A stretch of 40,173 nucleotides of DNA from a virus: positions 1 to 40,173 of the IMG/VR virus record IMGVR_UViG_3300030419_000291; one strand, 5' to 3'. The position numbers were made by a program, and so were the translations under genes. The notes beneath the pieces were generated by a model. The model worked only from the letters and a program-made list of their open reading frames with translations. It did no database searches and was not told the DNA's origin. This document shows, piece by piece, positions 14,167 through 23,039 of the stretch (the stretch's first letter is position 1; every line of letters starts with the position of its first letter).

Positions 14167-15243
14167 ATGGCATTTTCAACAGCGTCAGGTTATGGTAATC
14201 TACCTAATGGTAACTTTAGTCCTGTTATTTACAGCAAACAGGTGCAACTTGCATTTCGCAAGGCATCAATCACTGAGCAAATTACAAATAGTGATTATTT
14301 TGGTGAGATTGCTAATATGGGGGATAATGTTAAGATTATCAAAGAACCTGAAATCACAGTTAAGGCATATGCTCGTGGTACAACTATTACACCACAAGAC
14401 CTTGATGACGAAGACTTTAACCTTACTATTGACAAAGCTAACTACTTTGCATTTAAGGTTGATGACATTGAAGAAGCTCATTCACACGTAAACTTTCAAC
14501 AGTTAGCAAGTGATAGAGCTGCTTATAGACTAGCTGACCAGTTTGACCAAGACGTACTTGGTTACTTGTCAGGATTTAAACAGTCTGCACTACATTCTAA
14601 TGCAGATACTGTTAATGATACTGTTAATGGTTCAGTAGCTGTTTCAACAGCAGGAACTGATGAACTTTTATCAACAATGAAGTTAGATGCTTCTGACTTT
14701 ACTGATGGTTCAGGAACAGCAGGTTCTGCAAGTGCAGGTATTGCAATTCAACCTCGTATGCCGGGTGCAACTGATGCAACTCCAGCAGCAGGTGATACAT
14801 TTCCATTAACTTTGATTGCTAGAATGGCTAGACTATTAGACCAACAAAATGTTGACACTAATGGTAGATGGCTCGTTTTAGACCCTGTATTCATTGAAGT
14901 TTTAAAAGATGAAGATTCAAGACTCTTCAACGCAGACTTCGGTGGTTCTGGACTACAGAATGGTTTGATATTAAATAATGTACATGGATTTAAAGTGTAT
15001 ATGTCTAATAACTTACCTTCAGCAGGAACAGGCTCTTCATTTGCAGGTGCTAATAGCACAAGTAACTTTGGAGTGATTGTTGCAGGACATGAATCTGCTG
15101 TAGCAACTGCAGAGCAGATTAATAAGACAGAAACATATCGTGACCCTGACAGCTTTGCTGATATTGTTCGTGGTATGCATCTATATGGCAGAAAGATACT
15201 ACGACCTGAAGCGATAGTAACTGCCAGATATCACTTAGCGTAA
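14167..15243 (+). CDS. Major capsid protein
   Basis: 358 residues from ATG 14167, which follows AGGGAGAAG; an in-frame ATG at 14140 lacks a ribosome binding site. N-terminus MAFSTASGYGNLPNGNFSPV then YSKQVQLAFRKASITEQITN. Central VKAYARGTTITPQDLDDEDF and a large, Gly/Ser/Ala-rich loop; late LDPVFIEVLKDEDSRLFNAD and the ending SFADIVRGMHLYGRKILRPE. This fits the HK97-fold major capsid proteins of T7-like and HMO-2011-like podoviruses, which are 340-400 residues. The scaffold gene lies upstream and a probable decoration gene downstream. It has its own promoter (13993-14020), consistent with the high dose needed. Confidence 0.9.
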   Translation: MAFSTASGYGNLPNGNFSPVIYSKQVQLAFRKASITEQITNSDYFGEIANMGDNVKIIKEPEITVKAYARGTTITPQDLDDEDFNLTIDKANYFAFKVDDIEEAHSHVNFQQLASDRAAYRLADQFDQDVLGYLSGFKQSALHSNADTVNDTVNGSVAVSTAGTDELLSTMKLDASDFTDGSGTAGSASAGIAIQPRMPGATDATPAAGDTFPLTLIARMARLLDQQNVDTNGRWLVLDPVFIEVLKDEDSRLFNADFGGSGLQNGLILNNVHGFKVYMSNNLPSAGTGSSFAGANSTSNFGVIVAGHESAVATAEQINKTETYRDPDSFADIVRGMHLYGRKILRPEAIVTARYHLA

Positions 15244-15255
15244 GGGAGGACAACT

Positions 15256-15747
15256 ATGGCAACAGTAGCTTTAGCAAATTCAGCTAGAGGAAACTCAGCT
15301 AGAGGAAGACAACCTTATCTAATTCAAAACGAAATCAACTTCGCAACTGCTGCATCTTCAAAAGGTACAGCACTAGCAGCATCTGATGTGATTACTGCAC
15401 TTACAATTCCAGCTAACACTATGATTATGACAGCAGGATTTGAAGTAACAGAAGCACACGCAGGTACTTCAACAGACACAGCTTTTGACTTTGGTGTCAC
15501 AGGTGGTGATGTTGATAACTTTGTAGATGGTTTTGATTTTGATGGTGCATCTGTAGGTGACTATGCTTTTAAAGCAGGTCAAACTCCAGTTATGGTTGGT
15601 GGAACAGCAGATACTATTGATATCTTGCTTCAAGCTATGACAGGAACTACCACAGGTGGTAAGGTCAGATGTTTCGCAGTCTGTATGGATGTTGACGATA
15701 CTGGCACATTAAGTGCTGATGAAGTTGACAGAGATACATTAGACTAA
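15256..15747 (+). CDS. Probable capsid decoration protein
   Basis: 163 residues, Ala/Thr/Gly/Asp-rich, beta-strand-like, with little charge in the core: LTIPANTMIMTAGFEVTEAH and FDFGVTGGDVDNFVDGFDFD. The N-terminus has a repeated NSARGNSARGR. It directly follows the major capsid gene behind GGGAGGACAAC and ends at a terminator, so the two form one transcription unit. Decoration or head-fibre proteins occupy this place in many podoviruses. The family cannot be fixed by eye, and a head completion role is possible. Acidic surface composition fits an external capsid protein. Confidence 0.65.
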   Translation: MATVALANSARGNSARGRQPYLIQNEINFATAASSKGTALAASDVITALTIPANTMIMTAGFEVTEAHAGTSTDTAFDFGVTGGDVDNFVDGFDFDGASVGDYAFKAGQTPVMVGGTADTIDILLQAMTGTTTGGKVRCFAVCMDVDDTGTLSADEVDRDTLD

Positions 15748-15764
15748 GCGTAACTCTTCAAAGT

Positions 15765-15798
15765 AAGGGGGAACAGGGATAGCTTGTTCCCTCTTTTA
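15765..15798 (+). terminator. Rho-independent terminator after the capsid/decoration genes
   Basis: AAGGGGGAACA (15765-15775) pairs with TGTTCCCTCTT (15785-15795) to make an 11-base-pair stem with one G-T pair and a 9-base loop, running into a short T-tract (CTCTTTT). It lies 18 bases after the decoration gene stop and 15 bases before the next start. It separates the capsid unit (promoter at 13993) from the tail genes, so partial read-through would set the capsid-to-tail ratio. Confidence 0.75.
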
Positions 15799-15812
15799 AA
15801 GGATTTTTATTA

Positions 15813-16532
15813 ATGGCATATACATATTTAGATGTTACAAACGAGGTACTAAATCGTTTTAATGAAGTGGAACTCACCTCTAGTGGTTTTGGAAATGCTA
15901 GAGGTTTTCAAATTCAATGTAAAAATGCAGTAAATGATGCTATTAATTATATTTATCAAAGAGAGTTTGGATGGTCATTTAGTCATTCTTTACAAACAGA
16001 AACTTTGGTAGCAAGTACAACACGATATACAATATCTAGTTCTGTATATCACACAGATTTTGAAACATTTAGAATAGAAAAAAGTGATAGTTTAGGTGTT
16101 GATGGTGTTAGTTTAAGAATATTAGATTATAAAGAATACGTAGATAAGTTTATAGACCAAGAAAGCACAAGTGATGTGGGAGGTGTTCCTTTATATGTAT
16201 TTAGAACTCCTGATAATAATTATGGTTTATATCCATATCCTGATAAAGCATATACATTAAAGTATGATGCATTTTCAAAACCAACAGCATTAAGTGCTGC
16301 AACAGATGTTCCATCTATACCTGAACAATTTAGACAAGTTATTGTAGATGGTGCAACAGCGTATGGGTATCAGTATAGAGGTGAAGCACAACAATATGGA
16401 ATTAACTTTGCAAGATTTGAAGAAGGTATTAAACAAATGCAATCTTTATTATTAAATAGAAATGTTAGTTATATTAGGTCAACTTATATTCCACGTTCAC
16501 AATATTATGGTACATCTATTGGTAAGTATTAG
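15813..16532 (+). CDS. Tail tube protein A (T7 gp11-like adaptor)
   Basis: 239 residues. N-terminus YLDVTNEVLNRFNEVELTSS then FGNARGFQIQCKNAVNDAIN matches the helical ring of T7 gp11 and P22 gp4 type adaptor proteins. Later VPSIPEQFRQVIVDGATAYG and RFEEGIKQMQ complete the helical bundle; the region between (FRIEKSDS...GLYPYPDKAYTLKYDAF) is the beta insertion. It attaches beneath the portal to close the head and begin the short tail. T7 gp11 is 196 residues, so this one carries a moderate insertion. AAAGGAT precedes the start, which lies 15 bases past the terminator. Confidence 0.85.
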   Translation: MAYTYLDVTNEVLNRFNEVELTSSGFGNARGFQIQCKNAVNDAINYIYQREFGWSFSHSLQTETLVASTTRYTISSSVYHTDFETFRIEKSDSLGVDGVSLRILDYKEYVDKFIDQESTSDVGGVPLYVFRTPDNNYGLYPYPDKAYTLKYDAFSKPTALSAATDVPSIPEQFRQVIVDGATAYGYQYRGEAQQYGINFARFEEGIKQMQSLLLNRNVSYIRSTYIPRSQYYGTSIGKY

Positions 16533-16541
16533 GGGTAATCA

Positions 16542-18077
16542 ATGGCTGATGAATCTCAACTTAGCCCATTTACCTTTCCATTGCAAGGTGGTTTAGTTTT
16601 AGACCAATCACCTTTTTCAATGCAACCGGGAATGGCATTAGAGTTAGAAAACTTTGAGCCTTCTGTTACAGGTGGATATAGAAGGATAAATGGATTTAGT
16701 AAATATGTAACTGCGATTGTACCTCAAACTTCTGCTAGTACAGAAGATGTTTTAATGGTTACTTCTTTTGCAGGAAAAGTTATGGCAGCAAGAGGAGAAA
16801 AGATATTTTCAGCAGATGTAGGTGGTAGTAGTTGGACAGAAAGAGATAATAGTAGGTCAAACGCAAAACGCTATACATTTGAAAAGTTTAACTTTGATGG
16901 TAATGATAAGATAATTGTAGCTGACCAAGCAAATGCACCAACAGTATTTAATACGTCATTTGCTGCAACAGATGTAACGTCAGCAGGTACTGGTGAAGTA
17001 TCAACAGCAGTAACAGGTGCTAAGTTTGTAGTTGCATTTAAAGACCATATGTTTTATGCAGGTATGGCAAGCACACCACAAGAAATAGTTTTTAGTGAAC
17101 CTTTTGATGAAGATGATTTTGATACATCAGATGGTGCAGGAAGTATAAAAGTTGATGATGATATTACAGGATTAAAAGTATTTCGTGATGCACTATTTAT
17201 ATTTTGTGAAAGTAGGATATTTCAATTAACAGGAACAAGTAGTTCTAACTTTGCAATAACACCAATCACTAGAAATATAGGATGTGTAAATGGATTCACA
17301 ATTCAAGAATTTGCAGGAGATTTAATCTTTCTAAGTAAAGATGGTTTAAGAACTGTAGCAGCAACAGCTAGAATTGGTGATGTAGAATTAGGAACAATTA
17401 GTAGACCTGTTCAAAGTTTATTCTCAGGTGAAACAGACGTAGATGAGTTTGTAAGTTTAGTTATTCCTGAAAAAACACAGTATAGAATATTCTTTGCAAA
17501 TTCAGATTTGACAGAAGCAAACACAAAAGGTATAATATGTGTTCGTAAAGACAGTGGTTATGAGTTTAGTGAGATAAAAGGAATACAACCAAACTGTACA
17601 GATACGTCAATCGTTTCAGGCGACTCTGTTATTTTACATGGAGGATTTGGTGCTAACTCTTATGTATTTAGACAAGAACAAGGTTCACAGTTTGATAGCA
17701 CAACTATAATAGGAAAGTATCGTTCACCTGATTTAACAATGGGTGATGCAGGAATTAGAAAGAACTTTCAACGTGCAATTATAAACTATTCACCTGAAGG
17801 TGCTTTAAATACAGATTTATTTTTAAGATATGATTATGATTCACCTGATGTTGCAAATCCTGCAGCATATCCGTTTGACAGTTCAAAAGTTGTAGCAATA
17901 TATGGTTCAGCTACATACAATACTTCAACATATGGTGGTCAATCTACACCACTTACAAGACAACCAATAGAAGGAAGTGGGTTTGCAATAGCATTAAAGA
18001 TTGTAGATAATGCTGTTTCACTTCCATACGCACTAAAAGGATTTCAATTAGAATTTGATGTAGGAGCAAGGAGATAA
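16542..18077 (+). CDS. Tail tube protein B (T7 gp12-like nozzle)
   Basis: 511 residues, mostly beta strands. Starts FTFPLQGGLVLDQSPFSMQP then GMALELENFEPSVTGGYRRI, the typical beginning of T7 gp12 and P22 gp10-type tail proteins. The centre has repeated blade-like segments (DHMFYAGM, LKVFRDALFIFCESRIFQLT, QEFAGDLIFLSKDGLRTVA) consistent with a beta-propeller. It ends with SLPYALKGFQLEFDVGARR. It forms the hexameric nozzle of the tail and holds tail fibres. T7 gp12 is about 794 residues, so this is a short version, as in other marine podoviruses. It starts 9 bases after the tube A gene. Confidence 0.85.
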   Translation: MADESQLSPFTFPLQGGLVLDQSPFSMQPGMALELENFEPSVTGGYRRINGFSKYVTAIVPQTSASTEDVLMVTSFAGKVMAARGEKIFSADVGGSSWTERDNSRSNAKRYTFEKFNFDGNDKIIVADQANAPTVFNTSFAATDVTSAGTGEVSTAVTGAKFVVAFKDHMFYAGMASTPQEIVFSEPFDEDDFDTSDGAGSIKVDDDITGLKVFRDALFIFCESRIFQLTGTSSSNFAITPITRNIGCVNGFTIQEFAGDLIFLSKDGLRTVAATARIGDVELGTISRPVQSLFSGETDVDEFVSLVIPEKTQYRIFFANSDLTEANTKGIICVRKDSGYEFSEIKGIQPNCTDTSIVSGDSVILHGGFGANSYVFRQEQGSQFDSTTIIGKYRSPDLTMGDAGIRKNFQRAIINYSPEGALNTDLFLRYDYDSPDVANPAAYPFDSSKVVAIYGSATYNTSTYGGQSTPLTRQPIEGSGFAIALKIVDNAVSLPYALKGFQLEFDVGARR

Positions 18078-18078
18078 C

Positions 18079-20535
18079 ATGGGAGCAACCTATACAAGAC
18101 AATCCACATACTCTGATGGAGATACAATTACAGCAGCACACAGTAATGATGAATTTAATCAATTACTAGCTGCTTTTGCTTCAGGTACAGGTCATACACA
18201 TGATGGTACAACAGCAGAAGGTGGACCTATTACTAAGTTACTTGGAACTGCTATTACAATCGGTGATGGCACAACAGGTACAGATATTGCTGTAACATTT
18301 GATGGTGAAACAAATGATGGTGTTCTTACTTGGATGGAAGATGAAGACCACTTTAAATTTAGTGATGATGTAGTTATTGATGGTACAAAAAGATTATACT
18401 TTAATGACGAGGGTGGAGAATATATACATGGTGATGGCACTGACCTTAATTTAGTTTCAGGTGCAGATATTAATATTCCTGCAAACATTGGATTGACATT
18501 CGGTGATGATGGAGAAAAGATTGAGGGTGATGGAACTGATTTAACCATTACAGGTAATAACATTAATCTTACAGCAACAGCAGATGTAAATATACCATCA
18601 GGTGTAGGATTAACTTTTGCTACAGCAGAAAAGATAGAATCAGATGGAACAGACTTAACTATTACTGTTGGGTCAAATGGTGATATAAATATACCTGCAA
18701 ATATTGGATTAACATTTGGAGATGATGGAGAGAAGATAGAAGGTGATGGAACTGACCTAACAATCACAGGTAACAATATTAATCTAACTGCTACTGCTGA
18801 CGTAGTTATTCCTGCAGATGTAGGGATTACATTTGGTAGTGGTGAAAAGATTGAAGGAGATGATACTGACCTAACAATTACATCAGGTGCAAAGATTAAT
18901 TTAACTGCAACATCAGATGTACACATACCAAACAATGTAGGTATTGTATTTGGTGGTGATAGTGAAAAGATTGAAGGGGATGGTACAGACTTAACTATCT
19001 CTGCTAATAATCTTACAGTAGATGCTGTAGCTGATATTATCTTAGATGCAGGTGGTGCAGATGTTATCCTAAAAGATGGTGGCACACAATATGCTTCATT
19101 AACAAACTCTAGTGGTGAGTTAATTATTAAATCAGGTTCTACTACTATGCTAACAGGTAGTGGTGCTAATGCAACTTTTGCAGGTAATGTAACTGTAGAT
19201 GGTAATTTAGATGTAACAGGCACATTTGATTTAAGTGATTCTAACTTTACTAATGCAGGTGATATACAATTAGATAGCATTACAGGTGATGGAGATACAA
19301 ACACAAGTATTACATTTAGTGGTTCAGATGTAATTACAATTAAAAATGCAGGTACAAATCAAGTAACATTTAATGATGGTTCAATTCAACCTGTAACAGA
19401 TGATGATGTAGATTTAGGTGCAAGTGGTAAAGAGTTTAAAGATTTATATATTGATGGTACAGCAAATGTAGATGCTATTAATTTAAATGGAACTGCAATT
19501 AGTGCTACTGGTGCTGAATTAAACTTAATGGATGGTGATGCAACAGTAGGAACAACAGCAGTTGCAGATGGTGATGGTATTGTAACAAATGATGCAGGAA
19601 CAATGCGACAGACTACTGTACAAACATTTGCTACATATTTTGGTTCTGAAATTAGTGAGATGTCTAACCTTGTAACAACAGGAGCTTTAAATAGTGGTTC
19701 TATAACAAGTGGTTTTGGTTCTATTGATAATGGTTCTTCTGCAATTACAACTACAGGTACAATTACAGGTGGTGCATTAACTGTAGATGATGTAGGTGTG
19801 AATGGTAAAGTTATAACCATGACAGGTTCTACTGACGATACTGCAACTTTTACAGTAGGAACTAATGGAACACTAGATATTGTTACAACTGATGATAATG
19901 CTGCAGCAGCAAATATACAAATTACGGCAGATGGAACAGCCGAACTTGCAGGAACGACAGTTACGTTAGATTCAGAAGGAGATATAGTTCTTGATGCAAA
20001 TGGTGCAAATGTAACATTTAAAGATGATGGAACATCTATTTTAGATATTGCAAACAACAGTACAGATGTTGAATTAACAGTTAGTACAGCAGATAAAAAC
20101 TTTAAGATTAAAGGTACAGATGGTTCATCAGCGATTACTGCTTTAGATATTGATATGGCTCTTGCAGGTAAAGCAACATTTAATGGTGATGTTGTTGTAA
20201 CAGGGGATTTAACAATCACTGGTGATGATTTGTTTATGAATACAAATACAGCGGGGCATATTCTTGTAGGAGATGATACAAACTTTAACCCTGTTGCTGT
20301 ATCAGGTGATGTAACAATGGATTCATCTGGAGCAGTTACAATAGCAAATGATGCAGTAGAAAGTGGTATGTTAAATGATAATGTTATTTCTGGTCAAACA
20401 GAATTAGCAAGTGGACTTGCAACAACAGACGAGTTGTTAGTAAGTGATGGTGGCACAATAAAAAGAATGGATGTATCTGTATTACAAGCAGTAACAGATG
20501 ATTCAGCTACAGCATTAGCAATAGCTTTAGGATAG
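18079..20535 (+). CDS. Large repeat-containing tail fibre protein
   Basis: 818 residues rich in Asp, Gly, Thr, Asn. The N-terminus YTRQSTYSDGDTITAAHSND then FNQLLAAFASGTGHTHDG is a tail-attachment type I recall from marine podoviruses. Residues about 131-318 are five beta-repeat units (IPxxxGLTFG...EKIEGDGTDLTIT...). The rest has phage fibre phrases such as GNVTVDGNLDVTGTF, KDLYIDGTANVDAINLNGTA and ISATGAELNLMDG. There is no autocleavage or lyase motif that I can see. It should bind the host surface. AGCAAGGAGATAAC is a strong ribosome binding site. Long open frames on the other strand are artefacts of its codon pattern. Confidence 0.85.
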   Translation: MGATYTRQSTYSDGDTITAAHSNDEFNQLLAAFASGTGHTHDGTTAEGGPITKLLGTAITIGDGTTGTDIAVTFDGETNDGVLTWMEDEDHFKFSDDVVIDGTKRLYFNDEGGEYIHGDGTDLNLVSGADINIPANIGLTFGDDGEKIEGDGTDLTITGNNINLTATADVNIPSGVGLTFATAEKIESDGTDLTITVGSNGDINIPANIGLTFGDDGEKIEGDGTDLTITGNNINLTATADVVIPADVGITFGSGEKIEGDDTDLTITSGAKINLTATSDVHIPNNVGIVFGGDSEKIEGDGTDLTISANNLTVDAVADIILDAGGADVILKDGGTQYASLTNSSGELIIKSGSTTMLTGSGANATFAGNVTVDGNLDVTGTFDLSDSNFTNAGDIQLDSITGDGDTNTSITFSGSDVITIKNAGTNQVTFNDGSIQPVTDDDVDLGASGKEFKDLYIDGTANVDAINLNGTAISATGAELNLMDGDATVGTTAVADGDGIVTNDAGTMRQTTVQTFATYFGSEISEMSNLVTTGALNSGSITSGFGSIDNGSSAITTTGTITGGALTVDDVGVNGKVITMTGSTDDTATFTVGTNGTLDIVTTDDNAAAANIQITADGTAELAGTTVTLDSEGDIVLDANGANVTFKDDGTSILDIANNSTDVELTVSTADKNFKIKGTDGSSAITALDIDMALAGKATFNGDVVVTGDLTITGDDLFMNTNTAGHILVGDDTNFNPVAVSGDVTMDSSGAVTIANDAVESGMLNDNVISGQTELASGLATTDELLVSDGGTIKRMDVSVLQAVTDDSATALAIALG
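18466..19035 (+). repeat. Five beta-repeat units in the fibre gene
   Basis: Units of 39, 33, 39 and 39 codons, then a fifth, each marked by an IPxxxG(L/I)(T/V)FG element followed by EKIE(G/S)D-TDLTI. Unit 1 (18466-18588) and unit 3 (18682-18804) encode the same 41 residues without a single change but differ at 21 of 123 bases, all silent. The other units are more diverged in protein. Confidence 0.85.
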
Positions 20536-20545
20536 GAGATAAAAG

Positions 20546-20905
20546 ATGGCTAATACATTTAAGGTTGTTTCACATGACGTTATGCCAGCGAGCAGTGGAA
20601 CTCCAGAAGATTTATATACAACTCCGGGTTCTACTACTACAGTTGTTTTAGGTATCATGGTGGCTAACGTACATTCATCACAAGTAACTGCTAGTGTAAA
20701 ATTAGTATCAGATACAAGTGGTGGTGGTAGAGCAGCAACAAACACAACAACATTTTTAGTAAAAGATGCACCTATTCCTGTAGGTTCAAGTTTAGAACTG
20801 TTATCAGGAAATAAAGTTGTATTAGAAACTACAGACAAAATTCAGATAGATTGTTCTGTAACAGATAAAGTTTCAGTTACAATGAGTATAATGGAGATAA
20901 CATAA
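20546..20905 (+). CDS. Small fibre-associated structural protein
   Basis: 119 residues, beta-rich. Contains LYTTPGSTTTVVLGIMVANV, ASVKLVSDTSGGGRAATNTT, and SLELLSGNKVVLETTDKIQI followed by VSVTMSIMEIT. I recall similar short proteins next to fibre genes of T4-like cyanophages and marine podoviruses; the VLSG-KIVLE--D-I pattern is shared. A single beta-sandwich domain is likely. It sits between two fibre genes, starts behind GGATAGGAGATAA, and overlaps the next gene by one base. A fibre-connector or virion decoration role is inferred. Confidence 0.7.
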   Translation: MANTFKVVSHDVMPASSGTPEDLYTTPGSTTTVVLGIMVANVHSSQVTASVKLVSDTSGGGRAATNTTTFLVKDAPIPVGSSLELLSGNKVVLETTDKIQIDCSVTDKVSVTMSIMEIT

Positions 20906-21582
20906 TGGGTTATGTAGGAGTACAACCAGTAGAATTTTTAACAACAAGTTCAGGTTTTGATTTAAATGGAACAGATTTAATTCTTGACTCAGATGATGAT
21001 ACAAAAATATCTGCAGGTTCAGATGACGTTATTAGTATAGAAACAGGTGGTTCTGAAAGGTTTAAAGTAGATTCAACAGATGTAACTGTTGCCACAGGTA
21101 ATATTGTATTTGGTGGAAGTAACAAAGGTATTTATTTAGGTGTAACAAGTGCAACTGCTGCAAATCTTCTTGATGATTATGAGGAGGGTGTCCATGATGC
21201 AGTAATTACTACTACAGATGATACCTCAAGTGGTTTAGGTATTAGTGGAGAAGATGCTTTACAATATGTTAAAATTGGTGGCATGGTTTATATTCATGGT
21301 TCAATAGCTGCAGGGGGTGCATCCTCAACTGGAGCTATTAGAGTAAGTTTACCTTTTGCTCCTACAAGTTTAAGTGAAAAAGCAGATATTTCATATTTTA
21401 ATGTAACTTTAGATGGAGGAGATGGTTTAGCAACGGGTCAATTTGTTGGCGAAGTTAATGGTGCTGTAGGTGCAGAAATAAGAGTTTATGCCACAGACCA
21501 AACAACTTTTCAAAGTGATTCAGCAGGGTCAATGGATGCAAGTTGTTCAATAGGTATTTCTGGTTTTTACTATTCAGCATAA
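20905..21582 (+). CDS. Tail fibre protein 2
   Basis: 225 residues. N-terminus GYVGVQPVEFLTTSSGFDLN, followed by an LDSDDDTKISAGSDDVISIE element that also occurs, slightly changed, twice in the protein at 21885-23027. A short VFGGSNKGIYLG bridge leads to a C-terminal beta domain (LQYVKIGGMVYIHGSIAAGG ... SCSIGISGFYYSA) of the kind at the tip of receptor-binding fibres. The shared N-terminal element suggests both fibres dock to the same place. It starts one base inside the previous stop, with GGAGATAAC upstream. Confidence 0.75.
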   Translation: MGYVGVQPVEFLTTSSGFDLNGTDLILDSDDDTKISAGSDDVISIETGGSERFKVDSTDVTVATGNIVFGGSNKGIYLGVTSATAANLLDDYEEGVHDAVITTTDDTSSGLGISGEDALQYVKIGGMVYIHGSIAAGGASSTGAIRVSLPFAPTSLSEKADISYFNVTLDGGDGLATGQFVGEVNGAVGAEIRVYATDQTTFQSDSAGSMDASCSIGISGFYYSA

Positions 21583-21593
21583 GGAGAAAAAAA

Positions 21594-21881
21594 ATGGCAA
21601 TAACAAAGACAGTAACAGAAGATAAAATAGAAGTTGTAAATGGTGGTCATGCTATACAGATACGAAATAAAGTAGTTATAAAGGAAGATGATGCTGTTAT
21701 TTCTAGTTCGTATAATAGAAGAGTAATACATCCATGTGTAAAAACAGGAAACACTTGGGCTGATTATAACACATCAAGTGAAAGTGATACAATAAAAGGT
21801 ATTTGTAATACTGTTTGGACAGATGCAGTAAAAACATCTTACAAGACAAATTATGATGCTGCTTTAGCAGATAGAGGATAA
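21594..21881 (+). CDS. Small conserved protein between fibre genes
   Basis: 95 residues from ATG 21594, which follows AAGGAGAAAAA; the frame extends upstream to 21543, but those residues overlap the previous gene. The product has TKTVTEDKIEVVNGGHAIQI, KVVIKEDDAVISSSYNRRVI, and ESDTIKGICNTVWTDAVKTS near the end. I recall this IKEDG-ELS-S..R..I.P....W..VK pattern as a small protein among fibre genes of cyanophages and marine podoviruses. Possibly a fibre assembly or structural protein; function not established. Confidence 0.7.
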   Translation: MAITKTVTEDKIEVVNGGHAIQIRNKVVIKEDDAVISSSYNRRVIHPCVKTGNTWADYNTSSESDTIKGICNTVWTDAVKTSYKTNYDAALADRG

Positions 21882-21884
21882 ATT

Positions 21885-23027
21885 ATGCCATATTTAGGAA
21901 AACAATTAGGATTTACAAATCTAGCAGGAGATGAGTTATTTCTTGACGCTGACTCTGATACTTCTATTACAGCTAGTACAGATGACCAAATAGATATTAA
22001 AATAGGTGGTGCAGATGACTTTGCGTTCAAAGCAAATTCGTTTGAGGTGCAAGGTAGTTCTAACATAGATATGAATGGTCAAGAATTAATTCTTGATGCT
22101 GATGGCGATACATCCATTACGGCAGATACAGATGACCAAATAGATTTTAGGATAGGTGGTGCAGATATTTTCAATATTACACAGTCAAGTAATATATCAG
22201 TATTTACAAATGTTGTTGATGATGCAGACATGATTTTTAGAGTAAGTGATGGAGGAAGTGCTGTAGATGCAATACGAATTGATGCAAGTCTTGAAGGGTT
22301 TGTTGGCATAAATACTGCTTCTCCTACTAATCAACTTCATGTTACTGGTAGCAATGCGACAGCAAGAGGAATAGCAATTACAAATTCAGAAAATAGTAAA
22401 TCTTGTGATTTATCTGTTCTTGGTAGTAGTTATGGGGCACATGGAGCAAGTGCTGGCGAGGTATGGTTATATAATGCTGATGGTGTTACTCTTGGTTCTG
22501 CAACAGGAAATAGTGGTGGAGTAAAATTAGTTGCAGGTGGAAGTTCAAGATTAACAGTTGCGTCAAATGGTAATGTTACGATTGGTGGTGCTTTATCAAA
22601 AGGTTCAGGTTCATTTAAAATTAATCATCCTTTAGAAAGTAAAAAAGATACACATTATTTAGTACATTCATTTATAGAAGGTCCACAGGCAGATTTAATA
22701 TATAGAGGAACAGCAACATTATCATCAGGCACAGCAACAATAAATATTGATACTGTAAGTGGCATGACAGATGGAACTTTTGTTGCTTTAAATACAGGCG
22801 TTCAATGTTTTACAAATAATGAAAGTGGTTGGACAGCAGTGAAAGGTAGTGTAAGTGGAAACACATTAACAATTACAGCACAAGATAATTCATGTACTGA
22901 TACAATATCTTGGATGGTTATTGGTGAAAGACAAGACCCACATATAAAAGATAGTGGTACAGATTGGACTACAGCAGAGGGCAAACCTATTTTAGAACCT
23001 GAAATACCGGAAGAATTAAGACCATAA
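21885..23027 (+). CDS. Tail fibre protein 3
   Basis: 380 residues. The N-terminus contains two copies of LDADxDTSITAxTDDQIDxx-IGGAD (about residues 20-46 and 69-95). Then comes a VGINTASPTNQLHVTGSN element common to phage fibre shafts. The C-terminal third (from about residue 245) has GSFKINHPLESKKDTHYLVH then SFIEGPQADLIYRG and VSGNTLTITAQDNSCTDTIS, a module I recall at the C-terminal ends of many marine phage fibres. It ends with a Pro/Glu-rich tail. The product would bind host surface polysaccharide or protein; no catalytic motif is visible. Confidence 0.75.
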   Translation: MPYLGKQLGFTNLAGDELFLDADSDTSITASTDDQIDIKIGGADDFAFKANSFEVQGSSNIDMNGQELILDADGDTSITADTDDQIDFRIGGADIFNITQSSNISVFTNVVDDADMIFRVSDGGSAVDAIRIDASLEGFVGINTASPTNQLHVTGSNATARGIAITNSENSKSCDLSVLGSSYGAHGASAGEVWLYNADGVTLGSATGNSGGVKLVAGGSSRLTVASNGNVTIGGALSKGSGSFKINHPLESKKDTHYLVHSFIEGPQADLIYRGTATLSSGTATINIDTVSGMTDGTFVALNTGVQCFTNNESGWTAVKGSVSGNTLTITAQDNSCTDTISWMVIGERQDPHIKDSGTDWTTAEGKPILEPEIPEELRP

Positions 23028-23039
23028 GGATAATAACCA

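Noticed and set aside
18192-20219. Minus-strand open frames of 370 and 277 residues opposite the large fibre gene
   Set aside because: The complement of GAT, GGT, ACA and similar codons lacks stops. The products are Ser/Pro/Val-rich low-complexity sequences with no ribosome binding site, and the plus-strand fibre frame is certain.
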